Shown: positions 1-7,729, counted from the first letter of the stretch. The stretch: DNA of 22,244 bases from UBA1930 sp943371535 (GCA_943371535.1 CALRVE020000052.1:1-22244); one strand, 5' to 3'. Made by a program: numbers and translations. Notes: generated from the letters alone by a model not told the origin.

Positions 1-11
1 GTCATTGGCAG
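1..11. repeat. 11-bp direct repeat, left copy
   Basis: GTCATTGGCAG at the very left edge recurs exactly at 188-198, where it flanks a perfect palindrome. The left edge may therefore be the remnant of a second copy of the same repeat unit, cut by the window boundary. Only the sequence identity is seen; the link to a larger unit is inference. Confidence 0.45.
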
Positions 12-60
12 AGTAAACAATTTTTGCTTTTCAGAAAAGCACTTTGAAAATGACATAATG

Positions 61-136
61 GTCACGGATACACGGAAAATCACCGATTGGCTGTTATGAA
101 TATTATAAATTCCGTGCAAATCCGTGCATCCGTGGC
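61..136. repeat. Imperfect inverted repeat (CCGTG-type interspersed repeat)
   Basis: The left arm 61-76 (GTCACGGATACACGGA) pairs with the right arm 121-136 (TCCGTGCATCCGTGGC) at 14 of 16 positions, plus one G-T pair, around a 44-bp AT-rich middle. Just before the right arm, 111-120 is a partial tandem copy (TCCGTGCAAA after TCCGTGCATC). Repeats built from TCCGTG/CACGGA words are common between genes in Bacteroidota genomes, to my knowledge. No promoter or gene is needed to explain the stretch. A short frame that crosses it is not supported as a gene. Confidence 0.6.
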
Positions 137-186
137 AATAAAAAAATCTATTTGTTTACAAATGGTTTTCAATGATTTAATTAACA

Positions 187-224
187 TGTCATTGGCAGCC
201 GATAGCTATCGGCTCAATGTGACA
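187..224. repeat. Palindromic repeat with perfect 16-bp core
   Basis: The core GCCGATAGCTATCGGC (198-213) is a perfect 16-bp palindrome. It lies within a larger imperfect inverted repeat: TGTCATTG at 187-194 against CAATGTGACA at 215-224, with a 2-base bulge. On RNA it would form a strong hairpin, but no T-tract follows on either side, so it is not a typical terminator. It lies downstream of the minus-strand SRPBCC gene. An interspersed repeat is the simplest reading; a protein-binding site is an alternative. Confidence 0.6.
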
Positions 225-257
225 AATTTGATTACTTTCAATTCAGCCAGTTTTTCT

Positions 258-755
258 TTATCCAAACACAACTTCATTTACAGCATTTGGCCATTTGCCA
301 AACTTTTCATCTACAGCCTTATAACGATAATTGAAAATTCCCTTCAATTGGCTTTTCACTAAAATTACATTAGCAATATCTCCTAAAAACCATAAAGGCA
401 ATTTGTAGTGTACAATATCTGTCATTTCAACGCCACCTTCAATTACTTTAAAATGGTGTTGGTGGTGCCACATAGTATAAGGACCAAAACGTTGTTCATC
501 TACAAAAAATTGACGGTCTTGTACATGCGTAATTTCTGTCATCCAATACAACGGAATGCCCAATAATGGCGATACTTTGTATTCAATAATTTGTCCTGCA
601 TACATTTTTTCTCCATGATGTTTGCTAAGAATATTAAAACCCAAATTACTCGGTGTAATATGTTTTAAATTATCGGGTTTGCTAAAAAAATCCCAAGCAG
701 TTTCTAATGAAACCGGAATTTTTTGTACTGTTTTTATAGAATACACTTTACGCAT
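258..755 (-). CDS. SRPBCC family ligand-binding protein
   Basis: The 165-residue protein looks like the START/Bet v1-like (SRPBCC) fold found in the 'ligand-binding SRPBCC domain' proteins that are sometimes mislabelled as SulA-like division inhibitors. The N-terminal beta strand with VQKIPVSLETAWDFFSKPDN (residues 10-29) is the typical opening of the fold. WMTEITHVQDRQFFVDEQRFGPY-like strands then lead to a WHHQHHF segment and a C-terminal helix (about 135-155) that closes the pocket. There is no signal peptide or membrane segment, so it should be cytosolic. The ligand is unknown. The ATG at 755 is the only sensible start and has no Shine-Dalgarno site, as is usual in this phylum. It is transcribed away from the thiolase gene with 114 bp between the two starts. 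Family call good, function unknown. Confidence 0.85.
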   Translation of the reverse strand: MRKVYSIKTVQKIPVSLETAWDFFSKPDNLKHITPSNLGFNILSKHHGEKMYAGQIIEYKVSPLLGIPLYWMTEITHVQDRQFFVDEQRFGPYTMWHHQHHFKVIEGGVEMTDIVHYKLPLWFLGDIANVILVKSQLKGIFNYRYKAVDEKFGKWPNAVNEVVFG

Positions 756-823
756 GCTATAACAACAATTTTTGAATCATAAAGTTGGCTTTTTAAAAAG
801 CAAGATTTACAAACAAAATTTAG

Positions 824-851
824 TTGCATAAACAACTTTTATTTACATTTG
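824..851 (+). promoter_or_regulatory. Putative Bacteroidota sigma-A promoter of thiolase gene
   Basis: TACATTTG at 844-851 matches the Bacteroidota -7 consensus TAnnTTTG exactly. A TTG at 824-826 lies 17 bases upstream, where the -33 element is expected. The predicted transcript would begin near 857, giving a short leader before the ATG at 870. The -33 part overlaps a small inverted repeat (AGTTG 822-826 and CAACT 833-837), which could be an operator, but that is speculative. Confidence 0.45.
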
Positions 852-869
852 AACTCAAAATAGTTTGCC

Positions 870-2045
870 ATGCAAGAAGCATATATTGTAGCAGGATATA
901 GAACTGCTGTAGCCAAAAGTAAAAAAGGTGGTTTTCGTTTTACACGCCCCGACGATTTAGCTGTTGAAGTAATTAAAGGGTTGGTTGCCAATTATCCGCA
1001 ATTAGATTATACCAGAATTGATGATGTTATTGTTGGAAATGCCGTGCCCGAAGCCGAACAAGGTTTACAATTTGGAAGAATCATTGCTGCAAAAGCATTG
1101 GGTATTGAAGTGCCTGGTATTACGATCAATCGTTACTGTGCAAGTGGTTTAGAAAGTATTGCAATGGCAACTGCAAAAATTAGAACAGGCATGGCCGAAT
1201 GTATAATTGCTGGCGGAACTGAAAGCATGAGTTTAGTACCCACTGCAGGTTGGAAAACTGTTCCATCTTATAATATTGCAAAAGACGAACCAGACTATTA
1301 TTTAAGCATGGGTTTAACTGCTGAGGCTGTTGCAAAAGAATATAACGTGAACAGAGAACAGCAAGATGAATTTGCTTATAATTCTCATCGCAAAGCAGCC
1401 ATTGCCATTAACGAAGGTTATTTTAAAAGTGGAATTTTACCCATCACAGTAGAAGAAGTTTACTTGAACGAAAAAGGTAAAAAAGCAACTAGAAATTATA
1501 TTGTTGAAACCGATGAAGGTTTACGTGCCGATACAACTGTTGAAGGTTTGGCTAAATTAAAACCTGCATTTGCAATGGGTGGTAGTGTAACTGCTGGTAA
1601 TAGCTCTCAAACAAGCGATGGTGCAGCTTTTACACTTGTAATGAGCGAAAGAATGGTGAACGAATTGGGCATAAAACCAATTGGTCGTTTGGTTAATTGT
1701 GCAAGTGCTGGTGTACACCCAAGAATTATGGGTATTGGTCCTGTGGCTGCAATACCAAAAGTGTTGAAGCAAGCAGGCATGAGTTTAAATGATATAGATT
1801 TAATAGAATTGAATGAAGCTTTCGCCAGCCAAAGTATTGCTGTAATCAATGAATTGGGCTTAAATAAAGACATTGTAAACATTAATGGTGGAGCTATTGC
1901 TTTAGGTCATCCATTAGGATGTACAGGAGCAAAACTTACCATTCAGGTTTTAAACGATATGAAACGTTTAAACAAAAAATACGGCATGGTGAGTGCTTGT
2001 GTTGGTGGTGGACAAGGTATTGCAGGTATTATTGAAAATTTGTAA
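870..2045 (+). CDS. fadA: Acetyl-CoA C-acyltransferase (thiolase, FadA-type)
   Basis: The 391-residue protein has the usual full length of a thiolase, which cleaves 3-ketoacyl-CoA with CoA in beta-oxidation or condenses two acyl-CoAs in reverse. All catalytic parts are visible: nucleophile Cys90 in NRYCASGLE, the NEAFA motif at 315-319, His347 in GHPLGCTGA, and Cys377 in the C-terminal CVGGGQG. It should be a soluble cytosolic tetramer. The next plus-strand gene is absent and a strong terminator follows, so it seems to be transcribed alone from its own promoter. No hydratase/dehydrogenase partner (FadB-like) is adjacent, so it cannot be told from sequence whether it works in degradation or in acetoacetyl-CoA formation. 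The long-chain degradative type is favoured by overall resemblance. Start ATG 870 begins the conserved MQEAYIVAGYRTAV opening. Confidence 0.93.
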   Translation: MQEAYIVAGYRTAVAKSKKGGFRFTRPDDLAVEVIKGLVANYPQLDYTRIDDVIVGNAVPEAEQGLQFGRIIAAKALGIEVPGITINRYCASGLESIAMATAKIRTGMAECIIAGGTESMSLVPTAGWKTVPSYNIAKDEPDYYLSMGLTAEAVAKEYNVNREQQDEFAYNSHRKAAIAINEGYFKSGILPITVEEVYLNEKGKKATRNYIVETDEGLRADTTVEGLAKLKPAFAMGGSVTAGNSSQTSDGAAFTLVMSERMVNELGIKPIGRLVNCASAGVHPRIMGIGPVAAIPKVLKQAGMSLNDIDLIELNEAFASQSIAVINELGLNKDIVNINGGAIALGHPLGCTGAKLTIQVLNDMKRLNKKYGMVSACVGGGQGIAGIIENL

Positions 2046-2075
2046 GTAAAAAACAACTTATTGAAATAGTTTGGG

Positions 2076-2109
2076 AGGTCTTCGTATAAAAACGAAGACC
2101 TTTTTATTT
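2076..2109 (+). terminator. Intrinsic terminator after thiolase gene
   Basis: A perfect 10-bp stem, AGGTCTTCGT (2076-2085) with ACGAAGACCT (2092-2101), closes a 6-base loop and is followed directly by a T-tract. It begins 31 bases after the thiolase stop. The T-tract overlaps the stop codon region of the convergent minus-strand gene, so the hairpin may also help end that transcript, though no T-run follows closely on that strand. Confidence 0.88.
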
Positions 2110-2922
2110 GCTTTGATAAACAGCCAATCTATCTTCAAAAAGCACAAACATTTTTGATTGGTGGTGTACCACTTTTTTTGCTGCAGTTAAATCAATATTG
2201 GTAGAATAATCTTTAATGCTTAATGTTTGGGGTTGAGCAATATGAATGGTATTATTCGTTCTACCCATTAATGTGTTGTTTACCAATTGTACATCTTGCC
2301 AATTGAGCATGGCATATTTGTTTTTTTGTGCTCCATAATAATCAAATAATAGCCAACCATATTTTGGATTGTACAAATGCAATAACCCATTTGCATCTAT
2401 TAATGTAGTTGGGTTGGGTACTTCGTCGTACAACATTCTAAAATCGGCACTGCTTAATAATACTTTTCCTGTTTCATCTACTTTCTTAAGTCTTGCATCT
2501 AATTCATCAAATAACCAAATTTGGTTATCATAGCTCAACGCAATACTCTGCACTTGCAAAATATTTTGGCTGCGTAAATCAATGGTGCTTCTGGTGTTTA
2601 AGAAACGATCTAATATTAAAACAGTGGCAAAATCTTTATAATACACCAATATTTTTAATGGGTTGGTAGCATCTACTAAACTAATTTTTCCAAACCTTCT
2701 TACATCATTAAATACACCAACACTATCAAAATTTTGATTGAGCTTTTTAATTTGATTATTGGTAGATACTAAATAAACATTACCCAAATTATCCAATGAA
2801 AAATTGGTGAAACTACCAACAATACTTTTTTGTAATTGGTAATTTAATACAGTATCGTTGGCATTAGTATGTAATGCAAATGTGCTGATGATTAAAACGA
2901 AAAGGGTTTTTAATGTTCCCAT
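2104..2922 (-). CDS. Exported beta-propeller-like protein, function unknown
   Basis: The 272-residue product starts with a clear signal peptide (hydrophobic stretch LFVLIISTFALHT, cleavage probably near residue 21), so it should be periplasmic or secreted. The rest is rich in short strand-turn-strand units of the kind LDNLGNVYLVS, YDNQIWLFDE and DANGLLHLYN, spaced about 40-50 residues apart. This suggests a six-bladed-propeller or NHL-like fold. There are no obvious catalytic residues and no lipobox. It overlaps the end of the lpxH-like gene by 13 bp, so it is translationally coupled to it and ends the birA-GGCT-lpxH run. That position hints at an envelope role, but the function is not recognised. 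Fold call tentative. Confidence 0.75.
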   Translation of the reverse strand: MGTLKTLFVLIISTFALHTNANDTVLNYQLQKSIVGSFTNFSLDNLGNVYLVSTNNQIKKLNQNFDSVGVFNDVRRFGKISLVDATNPLKILVYYKDFATVLILDRFLNTRSTIDLRSQNILQVQSIALSYDNQIWLFDELDARLKKVDETGKVLLSSADFRMLYDEVPNPTTLIDANGLLHLYNPKYGWLLFDYYGAQKNKYAMLNWQDVQLVNNTLMGRTNNTIHIAQPQTLSIKDYSTNIDLTAAKKVVHHQSKMFVLFEDRLAVYQSK

Positions 2923-3668
2923 TTTTTTAATTGAAAAGTATGTCCATCAAAAACAGCATAGGTGAAGTAATTAATCCAATCGCCTAAATTAATGTATCGG
3001 CTATTTTCATTCAATGCAAAATCAATGGGGTAATGTCTATGCCCAAAAACAAAAAAATCAAAGTGTTCTTTTGTCAGCGTTTCTTTACAATAAATAATGA
3101 GCCATTCTTTTTCTGCACCTAAAAATTCAGCATCGGCATTACCCGTTTTTGCTCTACTTTTTCTACTGAAATAATTGGCAATACCTATACCAATTGTAGG
3201 ATGTAAAGCTCCAAACAACCACTGACAAACAGGGTTTCTAAAAACCTTTTTAATAAATTTATAGCCATAATCGCCAGGGCCTAAACCATCGCCATGACCA
3301 ATCAATAATTTTTTTCCAAATCGTTCAAATACTTTGGGTTCGGCATAAACCGGAATATTTAGTTCTTGCTCAAAATATCCACTCATCCACATATCATGAT
3401 TGCCTAAAAAGAAATGAATAGCAATTCCAGCATCGGTTAACTCGGCTAATTTTCCCAATAATCTTGTATACCCTTTTGGAACAGTGGTTTTGTATTCGTA
3501 CCAAAAATCAAACATATCGCCAACAATAAAAATTTCCGATGCGTTATGTTTTATAGCGTCTAAAAAAGCCACTACTTTTTTTTCTCTTGCTAAACTACTG
3601 GTATAGTTTGGGGCACCTAAATGAAAGTCGGATAAAAAATAAATACACTTATTTGCAGCATCCATCAT
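2910..3668 (-). CDS. lpxH: UDP-2,3-diacylglucosamine hydrolase-like metallophosphoesterase
   Basis: The product would cleave UDP-2,3-diacylglucosamine to lipid X and UMP, the fourth step of lipid A synthesis, at the inner face of the cytoplasmic membrane. The calcineurin-like metal site is complete in a 253-residue reading: DFHLG (Asp14, His16), GDMFDFW (50-56), LGNHDMW (88-94), GHGDG (124-128) and FGHRHYP (208-214). The spacing and the GDxxDxW form fit the LpxH group better than general phosphoesterases. I chose the ATG at 3668, one base after the upstream stop (3670-3672). A longer reading inside the upstream gene adds residues not expected in the family, and ATG 3665 is equally possible. 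It sits in a minus-strand run and overlaps the following exported protein by 13 bp. The Bacteroidota enzyme could be an LpxH paralogue with another sugar-nucleotide substrate. Confidence 0.86.
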   Translation of the reverse strand: MMDAANKCIYFLSDFHLGAPNYTSSLAREKKVVAFLDAIKHNASEIFIVGDMFDFWYEYKTTVPKGYTRLLGKLAELTDAGIAIHFFLGNHDMWMSGYFEQELNIPVYAEPKVFERFGKKLLIGHGDGLGPGDYGYKFIKKVFRNPVCQWLFGALHPTIGIGIANYFSRKSRAKTGNADAEFLGAEKEWLIIYCKETLTKEHFDFFVFGHRHYPIDFALNENSRYINLGDWINYFTYAVFDGHTFQLKKWEH

Positions 3669-3669
3669 G

Positions 3670-4098
3670 TTAATGTTTGTGCTGTTCTGCATAAAAAGCC
3701 AATACATCGCCACTGGCAATACAAGGTTTATTGGTTACATCGCCATTAAACCAATATACCCAAGCTTCAGTTGCTTTTCCGTCGTGGCAAATTGCCATAT
3801 TTTTTTCTCTTCTAAATAAAGGTTGTTCATCTTCTTCTGCATATATGTCTTCATAATCGTCTAGCTGTGCAATAGCAAAACTAAATTCATCGGGGTTAAT
3901 AATGCTGTACAATTCGCCAACAATATAGCAATCTTCGTTCGTAGGTTTTCCTGCAGGATAATCACCCATATTGTATAATTTTCCTTGCACTTTAGCATCG
4001 CAAATAAGCTTAAAATATTTGCTTACGTAATTATAGGCTTCGCTTTTAAAGCCACTTCTTAAAGATCCATATACAAATAAATGAAATGTAGTTTGCAT
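3670..4098 (-). CDS. Gamma-glutamylcyclotransferase family (AIG2-like) protein
   Basis: The 142-residue protein opens with HLFVYGSLRSGF, which carries the VYGSLR substrate-binding loop of the gamma-glutamylcyclotransferase/AIG2-like fold. It continues with VQGKLYNMGDYPA, the GELYSI strand at 61-66 and LDDYEDIY (79-86), where the family's acidic residue lies (Glu83). Members release 5-oxoproline from gamma-glutamyl amines or peptides; the substrate here is unknown. It is cytosolic, with no signal peptide. The start chosen is ATG 4098 because it lies just before the first conserved strand; an earlier in-frame ATG (4125) adds nine unlikely residues. It ends one base before the lpxH-like ATG, so the two are probably cotranscribed and coupled, and it lies 53 bp after birA. 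Confidence 0.85.
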   Translation of the reverse strand: MQTTFHLFVYGSLRSGFKSEAYNYVSKYFKLICDAKVQGKLYNMGDYPAGKPTNEDCYIVGELYSIINPDEFSFAIAQLDDYEDIYAEEDEQPLFRREKNMAICHDGKATEAWVYWFNGDVTNKPCIASGDVLAFYAEQHKH

Positions 4099-4151
4099 AG
4101 TGCTAAGGTACATTTTGTAATTCAAATAAGTAGCAACAAAAAATTATTTGC

Positions 4152-4925
4152 TTACAGTGCAGGGTTAGGCAAAATCCATTCCACTTCACCAAAATCAAAT
4201 TCGTCTTGCAATCCCTCTTTTACTTGTAGTTTACCCATGGCATTTACCTGCTGAATAATACAATTAAAGGCAATATTGTTTTTTTTAAGTTTAACCGCTT
4301 GGTTTTTCTTGTACAATAAACCATTGTAAGTATTCAACAAATTTTCAGTTTCGCCATTTAATAGTTGATGATAACGAATATTTAAAAAGCTACACAATTG
4401 TTTTGCGGCATCTATTGTATGGTATTGTTGCCCTGTAATTGCAGCTACAGAAGTTGGATTGGTTAAACTTGTATCAAAAGTTGTTTGATTTATGTTTACA
4501 CCAATTCCAATAACAGCCCATTGCCACTTATTCCCTTTTAAGCTGTTTTCAATTAAAATTCCTGCTGCCTTACTGTCATTAATGTACACATCGTTGGGCC
4601 ATTTAATGGAAATTGGTTGTGTAACAAATGTATTTAACAAATCGGCAACAGCTAAAGCAGCTACAACGCTTAAGTAAAATTGGTTACTTAAACCAATTGT
4701 TAAAGAGTTTATCACCACCGATAAAACAATGTTGGCTTTGGGTTCGGCTTGCCAAACTTTACCTTGTCTACCTCTACCTTGAGTTTGATGATGAGCAAAA
4801 TAAGCATACCCATGTTGTGCCAATTTAGCTTGTATTTGCTGCATGGCATAAGTATTGGTACTATTAACTTGTTCTATTTCAATAAATTGATGCCCTAGCG
4901 ATAGTGGCTTTTGTAATTGCTGCAT
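4152..4925 (-). CDS. birA: Biotin--[acetyl-CoA-carboxylase] ligase, single-domain
   Basis: The enzyme activates biotin with ATP and attaches it to the carboxyl carrier protein of acetyl-CoA carboxylase in the cytosol. In the 257-residue reading the ligase signature is clear: NSTNTYA near 21-27, the biotinyl-AMP loop GRGRQGKVW (50-58), KWPNDVY (108-114), KAAGILIE with the catalytic-type lysine 119, and GIGVNIN (140-146). A small C-terminal SH3-like domain follows. There is no N-terminal winged-helix domain, so this is a class I enzyme and cannot act as the biotin repressor. I prefer ATG 4925; a TTG at 4946 would add seven residues. It is the first gene of the minus-strand run and is divergent from rsfS across a palindrome-rich region. 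Confidence 0.93.
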   Translation of the reverse strand: MQQLQKPLSLGHQFIEIEQVNSTNTYAMQQIQAKLAQHGYAYFAHHQTQGRGRQGKVWQAEPKANIVLSVVINSLTIGLSNQFYLSVVAALAVADLLNTFVTQPISIKWPNDVYINDSKAAGILIENSLKGNKWQWAVIGIGVNINQTTFDTSLTNPTSVAAITGQQYHTIDAAKQLCSFLNIRYHQLLNGETENLLNTYNGLLYKKNQAVKLKKNNIAFNCIIQQVNAMGKLQVKEGLQDEFDFGEVEWILPNPAL

Positions 4926-4952
4926 AATGGTGCTTACAGATGACAAAAGATG

Positions 4953-4973
4953 ATTACTTTTGACGAAAGTAAT
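4953..4973. promoter_or_regulatory. Inverted repeat overlapping possible birA -7 element
   Basis: ATTACTTT (4953-4960) and AAAGTAAT (4966-4973) form an 8-bp perfect inverted repeat around five bases. Read on the minus strand, 4971-4964 gives TACTTTCG, one base from the TAnnTTTG promoter consensus and about 40 bases before the birA ATG. An operator laid over the promoter is possible. No known biotin-operator motif is recognised. Confidence 0.3.
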
Positions 4974-5045
4974 TAGAGTTACTCATTTGATGGATTACAA
5001 AACAAAAAACATCAATGTACTGTAATTATTTTAGATGAATACAAT

Positions 5046-5060
5046 ACAACACTGTGTTGT
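5046..5060. promoter_or_regulatory. Perfect 15-nt palindrome in birA/rsfS divergent region
   Basis: ACAACAC-T-GTGTTGT (5046-5060) is perfectly symmetric around 5053. A second pair, CAATAC (5085-5090) and GTATTG (5104-5109), follows. These lie upstream of rsfS and may be protein-binding sites or parts of a leader. There is no T-tract, so it is not a terminator. Confidence 0.3.
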
Positions 5061-5149
5061 TCGTCTTAACAAGAACAAAATATTCAATACTATATTGATT
5101 ATTGTATTGGCAAGTTCAATTATTCATTAACACAAAATTTGTTTCATTA

Positions 5150-5557
5150 TTGGCACCTCTTTCTGTTTTAAACACCCGTAAAAAGAGTTCAGTTACTAAA
5201 TTGAATAAGAACTCTAAAATTTTCAAAACCATTATTAAGGCAATTGAAGACAAAAAAGGCGAAAAAATTATTAGCCTCGACCTCAGAAAAATTCCTGAGG
5301 CTGTAGCCGATTTTTTTATTGTTTGTGAAGCTTCCAACACTACTCAAATAAAAGCCATCAGCGATTATATAGAATATTTGGTACAAGAAGTTTGCAATGA
5401 TGTGCCTTACAAGCACGAAGGCAAACAAGCTTTACAATGGGTTTTAATAGATTATGTAAACATTGTAGTGCATATTATGCACCCAGAAGCAAGAAAATTT
5501 TACAGGTTAGAAGAAATGTGGAGCGATGCAGATACACAAGGTCACGATCAAGAGTAG
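5150..5557 (+). CDS. rsfS: Ribosome silencing factor RsfS (Iojap/DUF143)
   Basis: RsfS binds ribosomal protein L14 on the large subunit and blocks subunit joining under starvation. The conserved core is complete: SLDLRKIPEAVADFFIVCEA (residues 42-61 of the 135-residue reading), KHEGKQALQWVLIDY (88-102), NIVVHIMHPEARKFY (104-118) and the terminal LEEMW (120-124). The frame has no ATG before the middle of the domain; its first Met codon encodes residue 110. Translation must therefore begin at a rare codon. I chose TTG 5150, just before APLSVLNTRKK, since the basic N-terminal tail KTxxK/NSKIFKTIIKAI is usual for this family in the phylum. TTG 5102 is the alternative and would add 16 hydrophobic residues. 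ftsH follows after 69 bp, a typical Bacteroidota order. Confidence 0.9.
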   Translation: MAPLSVLNTRKKSSVTKLNKNSKIFKTIIKAIEDKKGEKIISLDLRKIPEAVADFFIVCEASNTTQIKAISDYIEYLVQEVCNDVPYKHEGKQALQWVLIDYVNIVVHIMHPEARKFYRLEEMWSDADTQGHDQE

Positions 5558-5626
5558 TGTTAAATTGTACATGCTTTTGAACTTTTATTGATTAAAAACA
5601 TTATTTGAATACGGAGAAAAGTTATT

Positions 5627-7729
5627 ATGCAGCAACAAGAACAAAAAAATTTTAGACCCAATTTAAGCGGCGACGATAAAGGGCCTAAAAAAGGACCCAA
5701 GTTTTCAATTTATTGGGTGTACGGAATTATTGCAGTTATATTATTAAGCAATTTAGTTTTTAATGTAGGCAAGCCAGAAATGTTGCCCATTACTTCTTTA
5801 GCTTTTAAAACAGAAATGTTGGCCAAAGGCGATGTGCAGAAAATAGATTTGGTAGACAATGCTGGCAGAAAAAGTGTACGAGTATATCTTTTTGCCGATA
5901 GTTTGTATCGCCCATATTATCAAGAGCAATTTAAAAAAGTAAAAATTGCCGATCCAAAAGCCATTGCTAAAAAAGGCGTACCCTTATTTGAATTTAAAGT
6001 AACTGATTGGAAAAGTTTAGACGATGAACTAGCTAAATTTTATACCGAGAATAAACAAATACCTGAAGTACCAAAAACCTTTTTTCAAGAAGGAGAGTTT
6101 TGGGGACCAATCGTAAACATTGTTGTTACCTTATTGGTATTGGTTGGTTTTTGGGTATTAATGATGCGTAAAATGGGTGGTGGTGGACCCGGTGGTGGCG
6201 GACCTGGTGGAATTTTCAATATTGGAAAATCAAAAGCTACTTTATTTGATAAAGGAGCTAAAGTAAACATCAACTTTGGCGATGTTGCAGGTTTAGATGA
6301 AGCCAAAGTAGAGGTAATGGAGATTGTGGATTTCCTTAAAAACCCCAAAAAATATACAGCTCTTGGTGGTAAAATTCCAAAAGGAGCATTATTAGTTGGT
6401 CCTCCAGGTACTGGTAAAACCTTATTGGCAAAAGCAATGGCTGGCGAAGCTCAAGTGCCTTTCTTTAGCATGAGTGGTAGCGACTTTGTTGAAATGTTTG
6501 TAGGTGTTGGTGCAAGCCGTGTAAGAGATTTATTTAAGCAAGCTAGAGAAAAAGCCCCTTGTATTATTTTCATTGACGAAATTGATGCCATTGGTAGAGC
6601 TAGAGGCAAAAATGTAATGATGAGTAATGATGAAAGAGAAAATACTTTAAATCAGTTACTAGTTGAAATGGATGGTTTTGCTGGCGATGCTGGAATCATA
6701 ATTTTGGCTGCAACCAATAGGCCAGATGTGTTGGATAATGCATTATTACGTCCAGGTCGTTTTGATAGACAAATTACTATTGATAAACCAGACGTAAAAG
6801 GTAGAGAAGCTATTTTTAAAGTGCATTTAGTGCCAATTAAAGTATCTGAAAAATTAGATGTTCATAAATTAGCAGAACAGACGCCAGGTTTTGCAGGTGC
6901 CGATATTGCCAATGTTTGTAACGAAGCTGCTTTAATTGCTGCTCGTAAAAACAAAGAAGCAGTAGATATGAGCGATTTTCAAGATGCTATTGATCGTGTA
7001 ATTGGTGGCTTAGAAAAACGTAATAAAATCATCGCTCCACACGAAAAAGAAATTATTGCTTACCACGAAGCTGGTCATGCAATATGTGGTTGGTTCTTAG
7101 AGCATGCTTATCCATTATTAAAAGTAACTATTGTACCAAGAGGTACAGCTGCATTGGGTTATGCTCAATACACACCTAAAGAACAGTATTTATATAATAC
7201 AGATCAATTGTTAGATCAGGTTTGTATGACGTTGGGCGGAAGAGCAGCAGAACAAATTTTCTTTGGTAAAATTTCTACTGGTGCAAGTAACGATTTACAA
7301 CAAATTACCCGTATTGCTTACAGCATGGTTACTGTTTATGGAATGAATGACAAATTGGGTAACGTAAGTTTTTACGATCCAACAACCGAAAATTCATTTA
7401 CCAAACCTTACAGTGAAGAAACAGGTAAATTAATTGATGAAGAAGTAAGAAAAATTGTGGCCGATGCTTACATAAGAACCATTGAATTACTTACCGAAAA
7501 AAGAGAAGAAGTAGAAAAGTTAGCCAAAGCATTATTAGATAAAGAGGTATTACACCAAAGCGATGTAGAAGCATTAATTGGCAAACGCCCTTTTGAAGAA
7601 AAGAAAATTTTAGATGTAGAACCCAATGTAGAAGATGCATTGAGTGCAAACGATAAACATCATATTGATAGCGAAGCAGAAAAAGCCAATGCTGCTGCAA
7701 ATAACACAACTACAGAAGATGGCCAATAA
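5627..7729 (+). CDS. ftsH: ATP-dependent zinc metalloprotease FtsH
   Basis: FtsH is the membrane-anchored AAA+ protease that extracts and degrades membrane and unstable cytosolic proteins. The 700-residue protein has a first membrane segment at about 28-45, an extracytoplasmic domain to about 160, a second membrane segment at about 161-180, and a glycine-rich linker (184-195, GGGG/PGG). The AAA domain has Walker A GPPGTGKT (258-265), Walker B IIFIDEID (313-320) and the second region of homology around NRPDVLDNALLRPGRFDRQ (364-382). The peptidase site is HEAGH (480-484), with the third zinc ligand probably Asp556 in ASNDLQQ. The acidic, asparagine-rich C-terminus is unremarkable. GGAG at 5613-5616, ten bases before the ATG, is one of the few Shine-Dalgarno-like sites in the window. 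It is cotranscribed with rsfS and overlaps the LUD gene by 11 bp. Confidence 0.97.
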   Translation: MQQQEQKNFRPNLSGDDKGPKKGPKFSIYWVYGIIAVILLSNLVFNVGKPEMLPITSLAFKTEMLAKGDVQKIDLVDNAGRKSVRVYLFADSLYRPYYQEQFKKVKIADPKAIAKKGVPLFEFKVTDWKSLDDELAKFYTENKQIPEVPKTFFQEGEFWGPIVNIVVTLLVLVGFWVLMMRKMGGGGPGGGGPGGIFNIGKSKATLFDKGAKVNINFGDVAGLDEAKVEVMEIVDFLKNPKKYTALGGKIPKGALLVGPPGTGKTLLAKAMAGEAQVPFFSMSGSDFVEMFVGVGASRVRDLFKQAREKAPCIIFIDEIDAIGRARGKNVMMSNDERENTLNQLLVEMDGFAGDAGIIILAATNRPDVLDNALLRPGRFDRQITIDKPDVKGREAIFKVHLVPIKVSEKLDVHKLAEQTPGFAGADIANVCNEAALIAARKNKEAVDMSDFQDAIDRVIGGLEKRNKIIAPHEKEIIAYHEAGHAICGWFLEHAYPLLKVTIVPRGTAALGYAQYTPKEQYLYNTDQLLDQVCMTLGGRAAEQIFFGKISTGASNDLQQITRIAYSMVTVYGMNDKLGNVSFYDPTTENSFTKPYSEETGKLIDEEVRKIVADAYIRTIELLTEKREEVEKLAKALLDKEVLHQSDVEALIGKRPFEEKKILDVEPNVEDALSANDKHHIDSEAEKANAAANNTTTEDGQ

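Noticed and set aside
87..362. 91-codon plus-strand frame across the left repeat cluster
   Set aside because: It runs through repeats and into the antisense of the SRPBCC gene, and has no recognisable protein features.
258..755. SulA-like cell division inhibitor
   Set aside because: That name is sometimes attached to this family, but the sequence fits an SRPBCC ligand-binding fold and shows no link to division.
788..801. GCTTTTTAAAAAGC palindrome between the SRPBCC and thiolase genes
   Set aside because: It is a simple A/T-run palindrome likely to arise by chance in AT-rich DNA; no T-tract or partner site supports a function.
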